This document shows positions 1-8,486 of a DNA stretch of 63,910 nt, piece by piece. Location of the stretch: NCBI GenBank assembly GCA_964625225.1, contig CAZVAR010000005.1, positions 1 through 63,910 of the forward strand, in the 5' to 3' direction. The notes beneath the pieces were generated by a model. That model had not been told where the DNA came from. It saw only the letters and a program-made list of their open reading frames with translations, and made no database searches. Source of the DNA: CAZVAR01 sp964625225. Lineage in GTDB: Bacteria > Pseudomonadota > Alphaproteobacteria > JAJUGE01. The position numbers and the translations under genes are program-made. Numbering within the stretch: the first letter of the stretch is position 1; every line of letters begins with the position of its first letter.

Positions 1-341
1 CCGACCGACAGCATGTACCGGTAGAAGCCGACATCATTGATGGTCCCCAGGACCACCACCTTGGTTTCGGCTTCGAGCATGCCGATCAGTGCCTTGATGT
101 CGGCGACCGGATCGTCGGAATCCGAGATATCGACCATCAACACCTTGGGCGGGTCCACGATCGCGAGCGCCCGCGCGGCCGCGGAGACACCGCCGGCCTG
201 GATCGAACTGTTCGGCCAGCCGCGCTCGGCGGCCACACGGGTGATGATCTCCCGCGTGACGTCGTCCGCGACAAAGGCGCTCAATGGCTCCCGATCGGCG
301 TCGGGCCCTTCGGCCGAGGCCGTCATTGCGCGTCCGTACAT
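1..341 (-). CDS. cpaE: CpaE/TadZ pilus assembly protein, N-terminal part (runs off the left edge)
   Basis: Only the first 113 codons are in the window. CpaE/TadZ is the cytoplasmic MinD-like protein that places the Tad pilus machine in the cell; its N-terminus is an atypical receiver domain and its ATPase domain would lie beyond the edge. The visible part fits the receiver half: a beta strand ending in KVLMVDISDSDDP near residues 63-75, then a strand of the VVVLGTINDVGFYR type near 92-105. The ATG at 341 shares one base with the TGA of cpaD (TGATG), so it is translationally coupled as the last visible gene of the tad operon. The family call rests on these two strands and on the operon. Confidence 0.8.
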   Translation of the reverse strand, partial: MYGRAMTASAEGPDADREPLSAFVADDVTREIITRVAAERGWPNSSIQAGGVSAAARALAIVDPPKVLMVDISDSDDPVADIKALIGMLEAETKVVVLGTINDVGFYRYMLSV

Positions 342-1048
342 CAATTCCCTCCCGAGGTGGTCATGATGTTCATGCCTCCGCTCCCGGCCGCTCCGCCATC
401 CTGTCCGGGCGTCTCGCCCTTGCGATAGCGCTCGATGGCAAGCGCCGCTCGTGCCGCGTCGGCCGGTCCCATCGGCTCGCTGCGAACGAGATCTCCCGGA
501 TCGGCGAGCATCTGGCCGAAGGCGAGTGCCGTGGCGCAGCCGAAATTGCTCGATTGCGTATTGGTGAAATCGGACGAGGACGGCTTCCGCCAATCGGGAC
601 ATTGCGGTGGGATGACCGCGAAGCGGCCGACATACACCGTCGCCACCCGCGGGTCGGACGGCCTCTCCGTCTGCACCGTCGGATCGTGCGTCATGCGCCG
701 GACGACGATGCCCCGAGCCGTCAGATGACGGTGCAGGATTGCATAGCGTTGTGCTGCGAGTTCTCGGCCGGTGACCGCAGGGTCGATATCGATGAATATC
801 TGGGCACTCGCCGCGTCGGCGTAGGTTGCGAGAAAGCGGTCGAGCGCAGCCAGCTCACCGGCTACGGGGCGGTCGCTGCCGACGGCGAACTGCACCGGGT
901 GGCGGTCGACCCGCCATTCGACCCGATTGACTTTCGGCTCGACGTACACGGCTTCGGGATGCAGCGGCTCCCGGGAGCAGGCCCCGAGCGTCGCGCCCAA
1001 CAGCAGTGCTGCGACGGTCGTGGAGAAGCGTCTAGTGCGGAACATCAT
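341..1048 (-). CDS. cpaD: CpaD pilus assembly lipoprotein
   Basis: This 235-residue protein begins with a hydrophobic stretch ending in LGATLGAC, a lipobox with the lipidated cysteine near residue 24, so it should be anchored in the outer membrane on the periplasmic side. CpaD is thought to be the pilotin or accessory protein of the Tad secretin. The middle part has an OmpA-like repeat of short hydrophobic strands, and the C-terminus carries the CpaD-typical block around SNFGCATALAFGQMLADP, followed by a glycine-rich tail. It starts 3 bases after the cpaC stop and overlaps cpaE. A second ATG lies one codon in. The family call is firm from the C-terminal block and the position between cpaC and cpaE. 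Confidence 0.9.
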   Translation of the reverse strand: MMFRTRRFSTTVAALLLGATLGACSREPLHPEAVYVEPKVNRVEWRVDRHPVQFAVGSDRPVAGELAALDRFLATYADAASAQIFIDIDPAVTGRELAAQRYAILHRHLTARGIVVRRMTHDPTVQTERPSDPRVATVYVGRFAVIPPQCPDWRKPSSSDFTNTQSSNFGCATALAFGQMLADPGDLVRSEPMGPADAARAALAIERYRKGETPGQDGGAAGSGGMNIMTTSGGN

Positions 1049-1051
1049 TCC

Positions 1052-2506
1052 CTACTCCAGGATGAATCCCATGGGGCCGACGAGACGCCGACCGGCGACC
1101 AGGTTCCGATCGGAAGCCGCCCGAGCGCCGAGTATGGTCTCCACCGAGGAGGCGGGCTGGGTGGGGCGGCCACCCATGTCCTGCCAGCCCCTCACACCGA
1201 AGATTCGTTCGGCGTCGTTCGGTGGGACCAGGCCATCGGTCGGCAGCGCCATCTGGGCTGGCGGAAGCACCGGCTTCACCAGATAGGGCGTGACGATGAT
1301 TACGAGCTCGGTTTCACCGCGGCGAAAGACGTCCGACCGGAACAGCGCACCGAGAACGGGCAGGTCACCGAGGCCCGGAAACTTCGACAGATCCTGATTG
1401 GTGTTCGACGACAACAGACCGGCGATGGCAAAGCTCTGTCCACTGCCGAGTTCGATTGTCGTTTCCGCACGGCGAGTAGCGAGAGCCGGGATGACAAAGT
1501 TATTCAAGGTGACCGCCCCGGCCGCAGTGAGTTGGCTGACCTCGGGCTGCACATTCAGATTGATGCGGCCGTCGGCCAGAATTGTCGGCGTGAAGGTCAG
1601 ACTGACACCGAATTTCTTGTAGGTGATCGTAACCGTGTCGTCGCCTTGGGGCACCGGGATCGGAAATTCGCCGCCGGCGAGAAAGCTGGCGGTCTCGCCG
1701 GACATCGCCACGAGGTTGGGCTCGGCCAGGACCGTCAGCACGCCTTCGCTTTCGAGTGCGTCCACGACGACATTGAGATCGAGGTCGCCCGTGCTCACCG
1801 AGCCGATCAGATTGTTGACGCCGTTGGTCCGCGTCGCGATCGCGCCACCGGGGAAGAGCTGGCCGGGAAGCACGGTCGACATGCCCTGCGCGATGCCGAA
1901 GCGGAAGTCGCCCACGCTCAGCAGCGCATCCCAGTTGATGCCGAAGCGCTTGGTAACCTCCCGGTTCACTTCCGCCACCCGGACTCTCAGATTGACCTGG
2001 TTCGGCGCCGCAACCCTCATCCGGTTGATGAGCTGGTTCTCATCGGAGACGAACCCGGCAGCGATCCGGCGGACCTCCTCGGCGGCCACCGCCGACGGGA
2101 CCGTGCCGCTCATGACCAGCGAGCCATCCACGGTCTCCAGCGTCACACCGCCCTGAGGGATGGCGTTACGGATGGCCGCCGAGAGACGACCGACATTGTG
2201 GTTGACCCGAACGGGCATTCCAGCGATCACCCGATCATCGCCGTCAACGGCGAATAGCGAGGTCTCACCCGGCTTCTTGCCGAAGACATAAATGATCTGG
2301 GGCGACTTGACCTGAACGTCGGCGACTTCGGGGTCGGCGACGAACACGCTCGAGGCCGGCCGGTCCAATCGCACCAGCCTACCCTGATGGAGTTCGAGCG
2401 AGAGGGTCGGGCCGTTGGCATCGATGATCCGTGCCGCCAGCGCCGGCAGTGTGATCGCAGCGAAGGCAATCGCCAGGGCGATTCCCAGAAGTTTGACAAG
2501 TTTCAT
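1052..2506 (-). CDS. cpaC: CpaC/RcpA-type secretin of the Tad pilus
   Basis: This 484-residue protein forms the outer-membrane channel of the Tad secretion system. A Sec signal peptide covers about residues 1-24 (LLGIALAIAFAAITLPALAA). The pilus/secretin N-domain follows (VADPEVADVQVKSPQIIYVFGKK at about 45-67), then a BON-like domain at about 90-160, and the secretin barrel from about 210, with the GGEFPIPVPQ and VSLTFTPTIL blocks and the C-terminal GLGDLPVLGALFRS signature. The open frame extends 68 codons upstream, but the ATG at 2506 is preferred: it is preceded by AGGAG and begins the signal peptide. cpaB lies upstream with 34 bases between, and cpaD follows after 3 bases. Confidence 0.93.
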   Translation of the reverse strand: MKLVKLLGIALAIAFAAITLPALAARIIDANGPTLSLELHQGRLVRLDRPASSVFVADPEVADVQVKSPQIIYVFGKKPGETSLFAVDGDDRVIAGMPVRVNHNVGRLSAAIRNAIPQGGVTLETVDGSLVMSGTVPSAVAAEEVRRIAAGFVSDENQLINRMRVAAPNQVNLRVRVAEVNREVTKRFGINWDALLSVGDFRFGIAQGMSTVLPGQLFPGGAIATRTNGVNNLIGSVSTGDLDLNVVVDALESEGVLTVLAEPNLVAMSGETASFLAGGEFPIPVPQGDDTVTITYKKFGVSLTFTPTILADGRINLNVQPEVSQLTAAGAVTLNNFVIPALATRRAETTIELGSGQSFAIAGLLSSNTNQDLSKFPGLGDLPVLGALFRSDVFRRGETELVIIVTPYLVKPVLPPAQMALPTDGLVPPNDAERIFGVRGWQDMGGRPTQPASSVETILGARAASDRNLVAGRRLVGPMGFILE

Positions 2507-2540
2507 GCGCGTGCTCCTGGTGCAACGACGGGCCGCGTCA

Positions 2541-3458
2541 TCAGAAGGTAACCTGTTGCAAGTCTTTCCCGCGGACCACGTCGACTTGGCGGCCCTTCGA
2601 GCCCCTGCCCTTCCGGCCCGGGTCGTCGAGGAGCATGCTGACGTTACTGTCCAGGGTATAGCTGCGGCCGGTCCGCTCATCTTGCGGCACGACCGGAGTA
2701 GCCACGGCATCCGCTACTGCCGTCTCCGCCGCTCCTTCCGTCGGCCCCGGAATCTGGATGCTGCGGAGGCTGAGTGACAGGCGTCCGAGCTCCGTCACGA
2801 CGGATAGTATCTCCGCCTCTTTCGGCGTGACCTCGAGCGTCGCGGTCTTCGCCACCACGCCGGCACTGCCGTCCTCGTGATCGGTCCGCTGATCCGTCGC
2901 CAGGACCCGGATGTTCTCGAGCACGGTTTCGCTTGCCCGGCGAACGCGCTCGTCTTGACCGCCCTCGCCGTTGATTGTGTGAGTCAGAATGACGTCCACC
3001 CGATCACCGGGAAAAATCAGGCCGGCGATGCCCGAGGTCGCGTTGACCGGTACTGAGATCGCGCGCATGCCCGGCGTCAGGATGGCGGCAAGAAAGCCGC
3101 GGTCACCCGGCCGAACGATACGGCTCTCTACGATCGGCTCGCCGGAGGCGATCCCGGTGCGGACGACACTCCCGATCACCGACTGCATGCCGTCCTTGTC
3201 CTTCACGGCATAGCCCTCTGCGATCGACTCGGCGGGCCAGGCCTGCCAGCGCACGTGCTGGGGCTTGATGATCATTCCGGCGGGGAGACCCTCGGCCGCG
3301 ACAAGCACTTCCGGCATGGGCGGAGGCGGCGGCACGTCAATTGTCGGCGCTGCCGCGGCCGCGGCACGCTCCGAGGCGACCCAGCTCCGTACCATCATTG
3401 TGGTGCCGATAGCCGAGATGAAGGCGATGAATGCCAGGATGGCTACACGCGCGGACAT
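2541..3458 (-). CDS. cpaB: CpaB/RcpC pilus assembly protein (SAF domain)
   Basis: CpaB is an inner-membrane-anchored periplasmic protein of the Tad pilus. The 305-residue product has one N-terminal membrane segment (AILAFIAFISAIGTTMMV), a proline-rich linker (DVPPPPPMPE) and then a SAF domain (VLVAAEGLPAGMIIKPQHVR at about 50-70) typical of the CpaB and flagellar FlgA group. The RcpC domain follows, with GDRVDVILTHTINGEGGQ and TLEVTPKEAEILSV. The open frame runs 124 codons further upstream into cpaA, but the ATG at 3458 begins the membrane segment and has AAGGAG about 11 bases before it. It sits 26 bases after cpaA and 34 before cpaC. Confidence 0.9.
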   Translation of the reverse strand: MSARVAILAFIAFISAIGTTMMVRSWVASERAAAAAAPTIDVPPPPPMPEVLVAAEGLPAGMIIKPQHVRWQAWPAESIAEGYAVKDKDGMQSVIGSVVRTGIASGEPIVESRIVRPGDRGFLAAILTPGMRAISVPVNATSGIAGLIFPGDRVDVILTHTINGEGGQDERVRRASETVLENIRVLATDQRTDHEDGSAGVVAKTATLEVTPKEAEILSVVTELGRLSLSLRSIQIPGPTEGAAETAVADAVATPVVPQDERTGRSYTLDSNVSMLLDDPGRKGRGSKGRQVDVVRGKDLQQVTF

Positions 3459-3484
3459 GCCTGAAATCTCCTTGACCGGCGCCT

Positions 3485-3997
3485 TCAGCGGGCCAGTAGT
3501 AATTGCAGCGCCACAACGCACCCACCGGCGGAGATTGCGACGCCATACGGAATGTTCGTGCGCGACGGCACGCAGGCCGGAGACGATGCTGGCGCGGTGA
3601 CACGCCATCCGGATGTGATCCGGGCCAGGCAGGGCTTGGCGAGCGCAACGATCCCCAGCAGTCCGCCGGTGACTCCGGTGACGAACAACAGGGTGGGAAG
3701 CAGCACCGGCCCCGCCCACAGCGACGCCGCCGCAAGCAATTTCACGTCGCCGCCGCCAAACCAGCCGCGCGAGAAGGCAAAGGCGCCGGCGAGGAACGTG
3801 GCCACCGCGATTGCCAGTGCGACCGGCCAATCGACCGGCTGCGGCGCGCTCAGTACATATGCGGGATAGAGGAGCGCGATACTGAGCGAGACCCGGTTCG
3901 GGATCACGAAGCGTCGAAGATCACTGATGGCCGCCCAGACGAGCAGGGCCGCAAGGGCCTGTATCAGCAGCACGTCCATCCAGGGTATGACTGCCAT
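3485..3997 (-). CDS. cpaA: CpaA/TadV prepilin peptidase
   Basis: CpaA is the inner-membrane aspartic protease that removes the leader from Flp pilin and the TadE-type pseudopilins. The product is about 170 residues with five or six hydrophobic segments. The two catalytic aspartates are visible: one in AAISDLRRFVIPN near residue 20-30 and one in the GGGDVKLLAA motif. The C-terminal PYGVAISAGG is also family-typical. The start is set at the ATG at 3997; an ATG at 3979 would give a tighter N-terminus, and the longer open frame up to 4135 lacks family character. It lies between the pilin and cpaB, as usual in tad loci. Confidence 0.88.
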   Translation of the reverse strand: MAVIPWMDVLLIQALAALLVWAAISDLRRFVIPNRVSLSIALLYPAYVLSAPQPVDWPVALAIAVATFLAGAFAFSRGWFGGGDVKLLAAASLWAGPVLLPTLLFVTGVTGGLLGIVALAKPCLARITSGWRVTAPASSPACVPSRTNIPYGVAISAGGCVVALQLLLAR

Positions 3998-4320
3998 CCC
4001 GCGAGTCCCAGCCAAGTGTCCGGAGCGGCCGGCGGGTGCGCATCCTCGTGGAGACGAAGCCGTAACCGCCAACCTCGTCGGATTTATCGGAAAGTAGTGA
4101 AAAACCGGTGAACCGCTTTCATTCAAACACCCCATGACCCCCGGGTTTGTCTAAATGCGAAATGTGATCTCCAAGAATGCCGACCGAGGCACCAAGCAAT
4201 TGAGGAACCCGGTAGTCAAAAAACCATGGTGCGGCACCTGGACCGGGCGATCGCCTCTTCGCGATTCGCCCGACCAGCGTGCCGCACCGGGAACGGTGTT
4301 GCTGTGGCGACCGAGTCCTA
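3998..4320. other. Intergenic region between flp and cpaA
   Basis: About 320 bases lie between the pilin stop and the preferred cpaA start. I see no convincing gene. An open frame continues upstream of cpaA to 4135 in the cpaA frame but without family sequence. The region should hold the pilin terminator and the leader of the cpaABCDE transcript. Near 4225-4300 runs of GC-rich inverted sequence downstream of the pilin stop could act as a terminator, but I could not define a clean stem. Confidence 0.4.
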
Positions 4321-4503
4321 TCAACCGCCGGCGCCGGAACCCGTCAGCGCTTCCGTGATCTCGTTGAACTGGTCGTTGATGCCGTTGCCGAGCGACTGCA
4401 AGCCGACGATCAGCGCGACCGCGATGAGCGCGGCGATCAGGCCGTACTCGATCGCGGTGGCGCCGCTCTCGTCCCGCAGCAGCTTCCGAAAAGTGGTGAC
4501 CAT
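4321..4503 (-). CDS. flp: Flp/PilA type IVb pilin
   Basis: This 60-residue prepilin is the major subunit of the Tad pilus. A short basic leader (MVTTFRKLLRDESG) ends in the conserved GATAIEYGLIAALIAVA core, where cleavage falls between Gly and Ala and Glu5 of the mature protein is the E of IEYG. A glycine-rich tail (TGSGAGG) ends it. The gene is preceded by AGGAGACGAGGA and stands apart from cpaA by 323 bases, which fits separate, strong transcription of the pilin. I see no second pilin copy in the window. Confidence 0.95.
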   Translation of the reverse strand: MVTTFRKLLRDESGATAIEYGLIAALIAVALIVGLQSLGNGINDQFNEITEALTGSGAGG

Positions 4504-5638
4504 TCCTCGTCTCCTAGGTTGAGGGGAACACTGTCCAAGCTAGGCGCAGCCGATGAACAACCCGTAAACGGGCGATGTAGCTGTCCCACTCATCGACCCG
4601 AAAACTCCGGGCGACCGCAGAGATTGCGCGTACAAATGATGGCTTACGCCAATTGCGCCGACCATCCGTGCTAAACCTGGCCGCGACCTTATTTCGACGT
4701 ATCATGAATTCGTCGCCGTCCAAGAGACGGAACACAGCTTCTCATCCAGGCCGCTTCCCGGGTGACTCCGTTGACCCTTGAGCCGGAGCGCGCCAAGCGT
4801 CCGCCGCAAAGGCAGAGCTGGATCGATCCACGGACAGGCTGGCGGGACCGCCACGACGTGGCACGATCAGGCCTGCCGGCGCACCAGACCAATTTCGAGG
4901 CCCTCGCGCGGACTCAGCCGATGCCGCTCGCGCGTCTCCACCGCCAGGACGATCGGCACGGGCACAGCACCGAAGCCACCAGAAATCGCAGCACGCCCAC
5001 CGGATTTGGTCGGATCCCGCTCGGCTCTTCGAGCACCCCTGATCCCCGCCACTGCCGCACCATGGTCGGACGCCCGGCATCGTCCTGTCCGATGGCGCAC
5101 GGGATTACGGCGACGTCATTCTCGACCCCATGGCGTCCGACGACTACCGGCTCCGCGCTAAGGATCCCGGCCAGCGAACCGCGCGCCGGACGCATCTGCC
5201 CTGTCAGGCGACCATGTCGGGCAGCCGCGGAACTCGTTCGGGTAGCCGCAGAACTCGGCCTCTGGTCGAGCAGCGGGGTGTCGCCCCGGGGCGGCGACGA
5301 CGACGAGGACCATCATCACCAGAAGCCTCAGCGCAAAGTCGATGACGGCCATGCTGCGCCGATCGTCCCGCAGGCGCACGATTGATCGAAGAACCGATCG
5401 CCACCCTGGCACGAAACGCCCGGGTACCCGAGGCGGCGGGCTTGAACTGGCGATCGCGGAATGTGTTCGCTACCCGAGGTTGATGGAGCGAGCCGGACGG
5501 CAGATTCCGGTCTCCCCCGGCAGCCGCTGCGCGCCGATGTACCTGCGGCGTTCTCCGAGCCAGGCTGGCGACGGGTGGCATCCGATCGTCATCGCGACTT
5601 CCGCCGAGATCTCCGCGACTTCCACCGCTGCCGTTCTC
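4504..5638. other. 1.1 kb without a supportable gene; possible decayed TadE/TadG-like remnant
   Basis: Every reading frame here is broken into short pieces with no consistent family signal. On the minus strand a piece near 5300-5360 reads RRSMAVIDFALRLLVMMVL, which resembles the start of a TadE/TadG pseudopilin (basic residues, then a hydrophobic stem with an acidic residue), and the location between flp and the two tadE genes is where such a gene is expected. The frame does not continue as TadE/TadG. On the plus strand a short piece near 5105-5160 reads GDVILDPMASDDYRL, vaguely like the end of a beta-helix protein. I treat the stretch as non-coding or pseudogene debris. Confidence 0.3.
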
Positions 5639-6208
5639 TCACGTATCCGGAGCGATCGCCGGAAGTTCGCCCGTCCGGCCGCGGTGAATGCTGGTCTTCA
5701 CGATCGTGTCGTTAGGCAGCATGAACCCGAAAAGGCTTTGCCGGTGATAGAAGATTTCGACGGCGACCACGGTTCGACCGGCAGCGATTGTGAGGTCGGC
5801 CGGCAAGTTCGCGACCTGCCCCGGCGTGCCGATCCGGCTCTGCTCATCGAGCGTTCCGGTTCCACGCTCCTGCCAGAGCACGCGGCGCACACCTCCGGGT
5901 TCGCCGCCGATACCGGTAATGATCACGGTTCCGTCGTTCGCAAAGTCGTCCTGGTTAATCAGCCGGCTGGCTGCATCGAATACTGTCGCGAGCCTGTTCG
6001 CCGTCAGACTGGTCTCGTGCGTGATCAGGTCGCCGATGCGAGACGCTGCCGTACTTAGCCGTTGATTGATCAGAAGACGCTGTCCGAGTTCGCCGACTCC
6101 CATCATGAGGACGATCACGACCGGTGCCAGGATGGCAAGCTCGGCCGCGGCGATGCCGCGCCGATCCTCGATACAGCGGAACCGAGGCACAGAGAGCCGG
6201 TACGACAT
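5639..6208 (-). CDS. TadE-family pseudopilin (first of two)
   Basis: This 189-residue protein has the TadE/TadG architecture: a short basic N-terminus, then DRRGIAAAELAILAPVVIVL, which combines the prepilin-like cleavage region, the conserved Glu and the hydrophobic stem, and a periplasmic domain. TadE-type proteins are minor pseudopilins processed by CpaA that help assemble the Flp pilus. The start at 6208 has GGGAGG spaced for initiation, 17 bases after the upstream tadE-like gene, so the two form an operon. The C-terminal domain (VVAVEIFYHRQSLFGFMLPN near 145-165) matches the TadE tail that usually reads VEV.Y....P. Confidence 0.85.
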   Translation of the reverse strand: MSYRLSVPRFRCIEDRRGIAAAELAILAPVVIVLMMGVGELGQRLLINQRLSTAASRIGDLITHETSLTANRLATVFDAASRLINQDDFANDGTVIITGIGGEPGGVRRVLWQERGTGTLDEQSRIGTPGQVANLPADLTIAAGRTVVAVEIFYHRQSLFGFMLPNDTIVKTSIHRGRTGELPAIAPDT

Positions 6209-6225
6209 TTGCGCCTCCCACCGCG

Positions 6226-6723
6226 TCAGTTGATTGTGCCAAACGGCTCGTTGCGAACCGCAAGGCTCGCCGTAAGGCTCATCCCGGCGTCGCCGAAGAA
6301 CTTCCCGATCAACGGTGTGACCCCGTCCCAGGGATAGGTCAGCCGATAGACGACGACAGCATCCGGACCGCCGAACCCAGGCACCCCTTTGTCCGGCTGG
6401 TCGATATCGGAAAAGCTCGTGTAGGATGTTGCCGAAATAGACAGCTTCTCGGGCTGGAGAAGCCCGAAAGCCTGGGAGCTGACGAACTGCCGGATGTAAT
6501 CTTCGCGCGAAGACCCGTCCGGCGCGAATCCGGTTGTCCCGAGCCGCGAGACCTGCAGCGCCGCGGAGTCGAGAAGCCCCTGCGCGGTCAGCATCATTCC
6601 GAACTCCAGCACGACCAGTATCACGGCCATCAGAACCGGAAGCACCAAGGCGAACTCGACGACCGTGGCGCCGGATCTATCGCCAACGAGCGGGCCCCGG
6701 GGTTCCGTTACGCTCATCCTCAT
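6226..6723 (-). CDS. tadE: TadE-family pseudopilin (second)
   Basis: About 165 residues. The N-terminus has GDRSGATVVEFALVLPVLMA, the classical TadE signature with Gly-Ala before the processed hydrophobic helix and Glu at +5. The C-terminal half ends in VVVYRLTYPWDGVTPLIGKF, typical of TadE periplasmic domains. The start is taken at the ATG at 6723; an ATG at 6717, or an open frame to 6747, are alternatives and the ribosome-binding sequence does not decide. It is the promoter-proximal gene of this leftward group, with about 300 bases of intergenic DNA upstream carrying a possible CtrA site. Confidence 0.85.
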   Translation of the reverse strand: MRMSVTEPRGPLVGDRSGATVVEFALVLPVLMAVILVVLEFGMMLTAQGLLDSAALQVSRLGTTGFAPDGSSREDYIRQFVSSQAFGLLQPEKLSISATSYTSFSDIDQPDKGVPGFGGPDAVVVYRLTYPWDGVTPLIGKFFGDAGMSLTASLAVRNEPFGTIN

Positions 6724-6954
6724 CGTCAGGCCCCGACCATGCTGCACGCGCCCCGATTTGTCCGAACGGTTCGATCGGCAACGGGGCGTTCGACGGGTCG
6801 AAGGCGCCTGCCAGCGCTCGTGCGATCGCAGGATGGCGCTCTCGTGCGTCGGGCCGGGTCACATTGGCACGACGCCAGCACCAACTCCGCCCCCGAACGG
6901 TTCCCGTGATCGATCACCCCAAACGGCATACGGATCGAATTTGGGGGAAATCGG

Positions 6955-6969
6955 TTAAAGGCCGGCTAA
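6955..6969. promoter_or_regulatory. Possible CtrA binding site upstream of the tadE genes
   Basis: The sequence TTAA, seven bases, CTAA matches the CtrA consensus TTAA-N7-TTAA at 7 of 8 positions. A further TTAA lies at 6979-6982. CtrA controls pilus and Flp pilin genes in several alphaproteobacteria. The site is about 230 bases before the first tadE start, which is far for direct activation, so the assignment is tentative. Confidence 0.35.
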
Positions 6970-7020
6970 GGCGGTCGGTTAATCAGGCGCTTGGGGCCGG
7001 GACGGCAGGGTCGCTGCGCC

Positions 7021-8244
7021 CTACTCCCGCTTCGGCCCGGCCACGATGCGCTGATCGTGCAACGCGCCGATTTCGTGGCTCGGCAGTCCCAGCAGGTCGG
7101 CGAGGATCTCGTCCGTATGCTCCCCCAGTCGCGGCGCCGGGCGCGGAGGAAGGCGCTGCAGCCCGACGAAGTCGAGCGGCGTGCCGGGGACCGGGTAGCG
7201 GCCGATGCCCGGCTGCTCGATTTCGGCGAAAAGTGGATTCTCCCTTACCGAGGCCCGATCCTCTTCGACGAGCTGCCGGAAGGTCTGATAAGGTCCCCAA
7301 AGCACATTGGCCGAATCGAATGCCTGCCGCACCGTTTCAAGGCTCCGTTCAGCAACCCAGGGCGCAATTGCTTCGACGAGCGCAGCCCGTGCCCGAAACC
7401 GGTCCCCTTCATTCTCGAGATTCACGCCCAATCGGGCTTCGATCTCGGCGAAACGGTCGGCCAGCCCGGTCGCCGCCTTCAGCGCGTGGAGCTGCCGGGT
7501 CGTGAAAATGCACACCATGATGTGCCGGCCATCGGCGGTTCTGAAGTCGTGGCCAAAGGTCCCGTAGATATGGTTGCCGAGCCGCTCCCGCTCCTCGCCG
7601 TTGATCTCAACTTCGCCGATATAGCCGAGCGTGCCTGTGGTCGCGAGGGCGACATCGAGTAACGGCAGGCGGACGAACTGCCCCTCGCCCGTTTGTCGCC
7701 GACGCCGTTCCGCCGCCAGGAGACCGGTTGCGGCGGTAAGCCCCGTCGCCACGTCCCACGCCGGGAGCACCTGGTTGACCGGCCCGTCATGGTCGGCCGG
7801 GCCGGTCACCATCGGAAATCCGACGGCCGCGTTCACGGTGTAGTCGACCTGCGGTGCGCCGGTCCTCGTCCCGAGAATGGCCAGCATGATGAGATCCGCG
7901 CGTCGCTTGCGCAGTTCCTCGTATCCGAGCCAGCCACGCACCGGCAGGTTGGTGAGAAAGATGCCCGCATCCGGCCCCGGCGCAGTGATCAGGGCAGCGA
8001 TGATCTCGCGCCCGCGCGGCGACTTCAGATCGACCGCAATCGATCGCTTCCCCTTGTTCAGCCCGGCCCAGTAAAGGCTGGCGCCATCGCGCGTCACGGG
8101 CCAGCGGTCCGCATCGAGTCCGCCTTCCAGCGCATCGAACCGGATCACGTCCGCCCCGAGCTGGGCCAGCGTCATGCCGCCCAGCGGCGCCGCCACGAAG
8201 GCCGAGCCTTCGACGACGCGCAATCCCTTCAAGAGCTCGTACAT
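7021..8244 (-). CDS. CaiB/BaiF family CoA-transferase, 2-methylfumaryl-CoA isomerase-like
   Basis: This 407-residue class III CoA-transferase starts with LLKGLRVVEGSAFVAAPLGG, followed by MTLAQLGADVIRFD, LNKGKRSIAVDLKSPRG and a VDYTVN block. Members of this fold move CoA between carboxylates through an aspartyl-CoA intermediate. The N-terminal wording closely resembles the Chloroflexus mesaconyl-CoA C1-C4 CoA transferase (2-methylfumaryl-CoA isomerase, Mct) as I remember it, so a C4-C5 dicarboxylate substrate is a reasonable inference. It is the last gene behind the Liv-type transporter, 242 bases after the binding protein, on the same strand; the transporter may deliver its substrate. Confidence 0.75.
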   Translation of the reverse strand: MYELLKGLRVVEGSAFVAAPLGGMTLAQLGADVIRFDALEGGLDADRWPVTRDGASLYWAGLNKGKRSIAVDLKSPRGREIIAALITAPGPDAGIFLTNLPVRGWLGYEELRKRRADLIMLAILGTRTGAPQVDYTVNAAVGFPMVTGPADHDGPVNQVLPAWDVATGLTAATGLLAAERRRRQTGEGQFVRLPLLDVALATTGTLGYIGEVEINGEERERLGNHIYGTFGHDFRTADGRHIMVCIFTTRQLHALKAATGLADRFAEIEARLGVNLENEGDRFRARAALVEAIAPWVAERSLETVRQAFDSANVLWGPYQTFRQLVEEDRASVRENPLFAEIEQPGIGRYPVPGTPLDFVGLQRLPPRPAPRLGEHTDEILADLLGLPSHEIGALHDQRIVAGPKRE

Positions 8245-8422
8245 ACTGCATTCTCCCGCCGTCGGTGCCGGCTTGCGACGGGCGGGATAATGCTACGGAC
8301 GGGCGTTGCCCGAAAGGGCATCGCGCGGTTCTGCCGAAGCACTCCGGCAGGCCATGCGAGTGGCGCACATATCGATCGCATCGCCGCGGGGACAGCGCGG
8401 TCCGCGGCGGCGTCGACGCTGC

Positions 8423-8450
8423 GGGGACCCGGCGCGCTGCCCGGGTCCCC
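8423..8450. terminator. 10-bp perfect hairpin between the binding-protein and CoA-transferase genes
   Basis: Positions 8423-8432 (GGGGACCCGG) pair perfectly with 8441-8450 around an 8-base loop. It lies 37 bases after the stop of the ABC binding protein. No T-run follows on the minus strand, so it is either a Rho-independent terminator of weak type or an mRNA-stabilising 3' hairpin that would make the transporter genes more abundant than the CoA-transferase. Confidence 0.5.
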
Positions 8451-8486
8451 TGCCTTCGCACCGGCGGTGATCGCGACCGCCGAATG

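Noticed and set aside
284..2257. A 657-codon plus-strand open frame over cpaD and cpaC
   Set aside because: It is antisense to two well-recognised genes, is rich in Arg, His and Asp as shadows in GC-rich DNA are, and has no family wording.
5105..5345. Beta-helix-like plus-strand fragment GDVILDPMASDDYRL
   Set aside because: The resemblance covers about fifteen residues and the frame has stops or no family continuation on either side.
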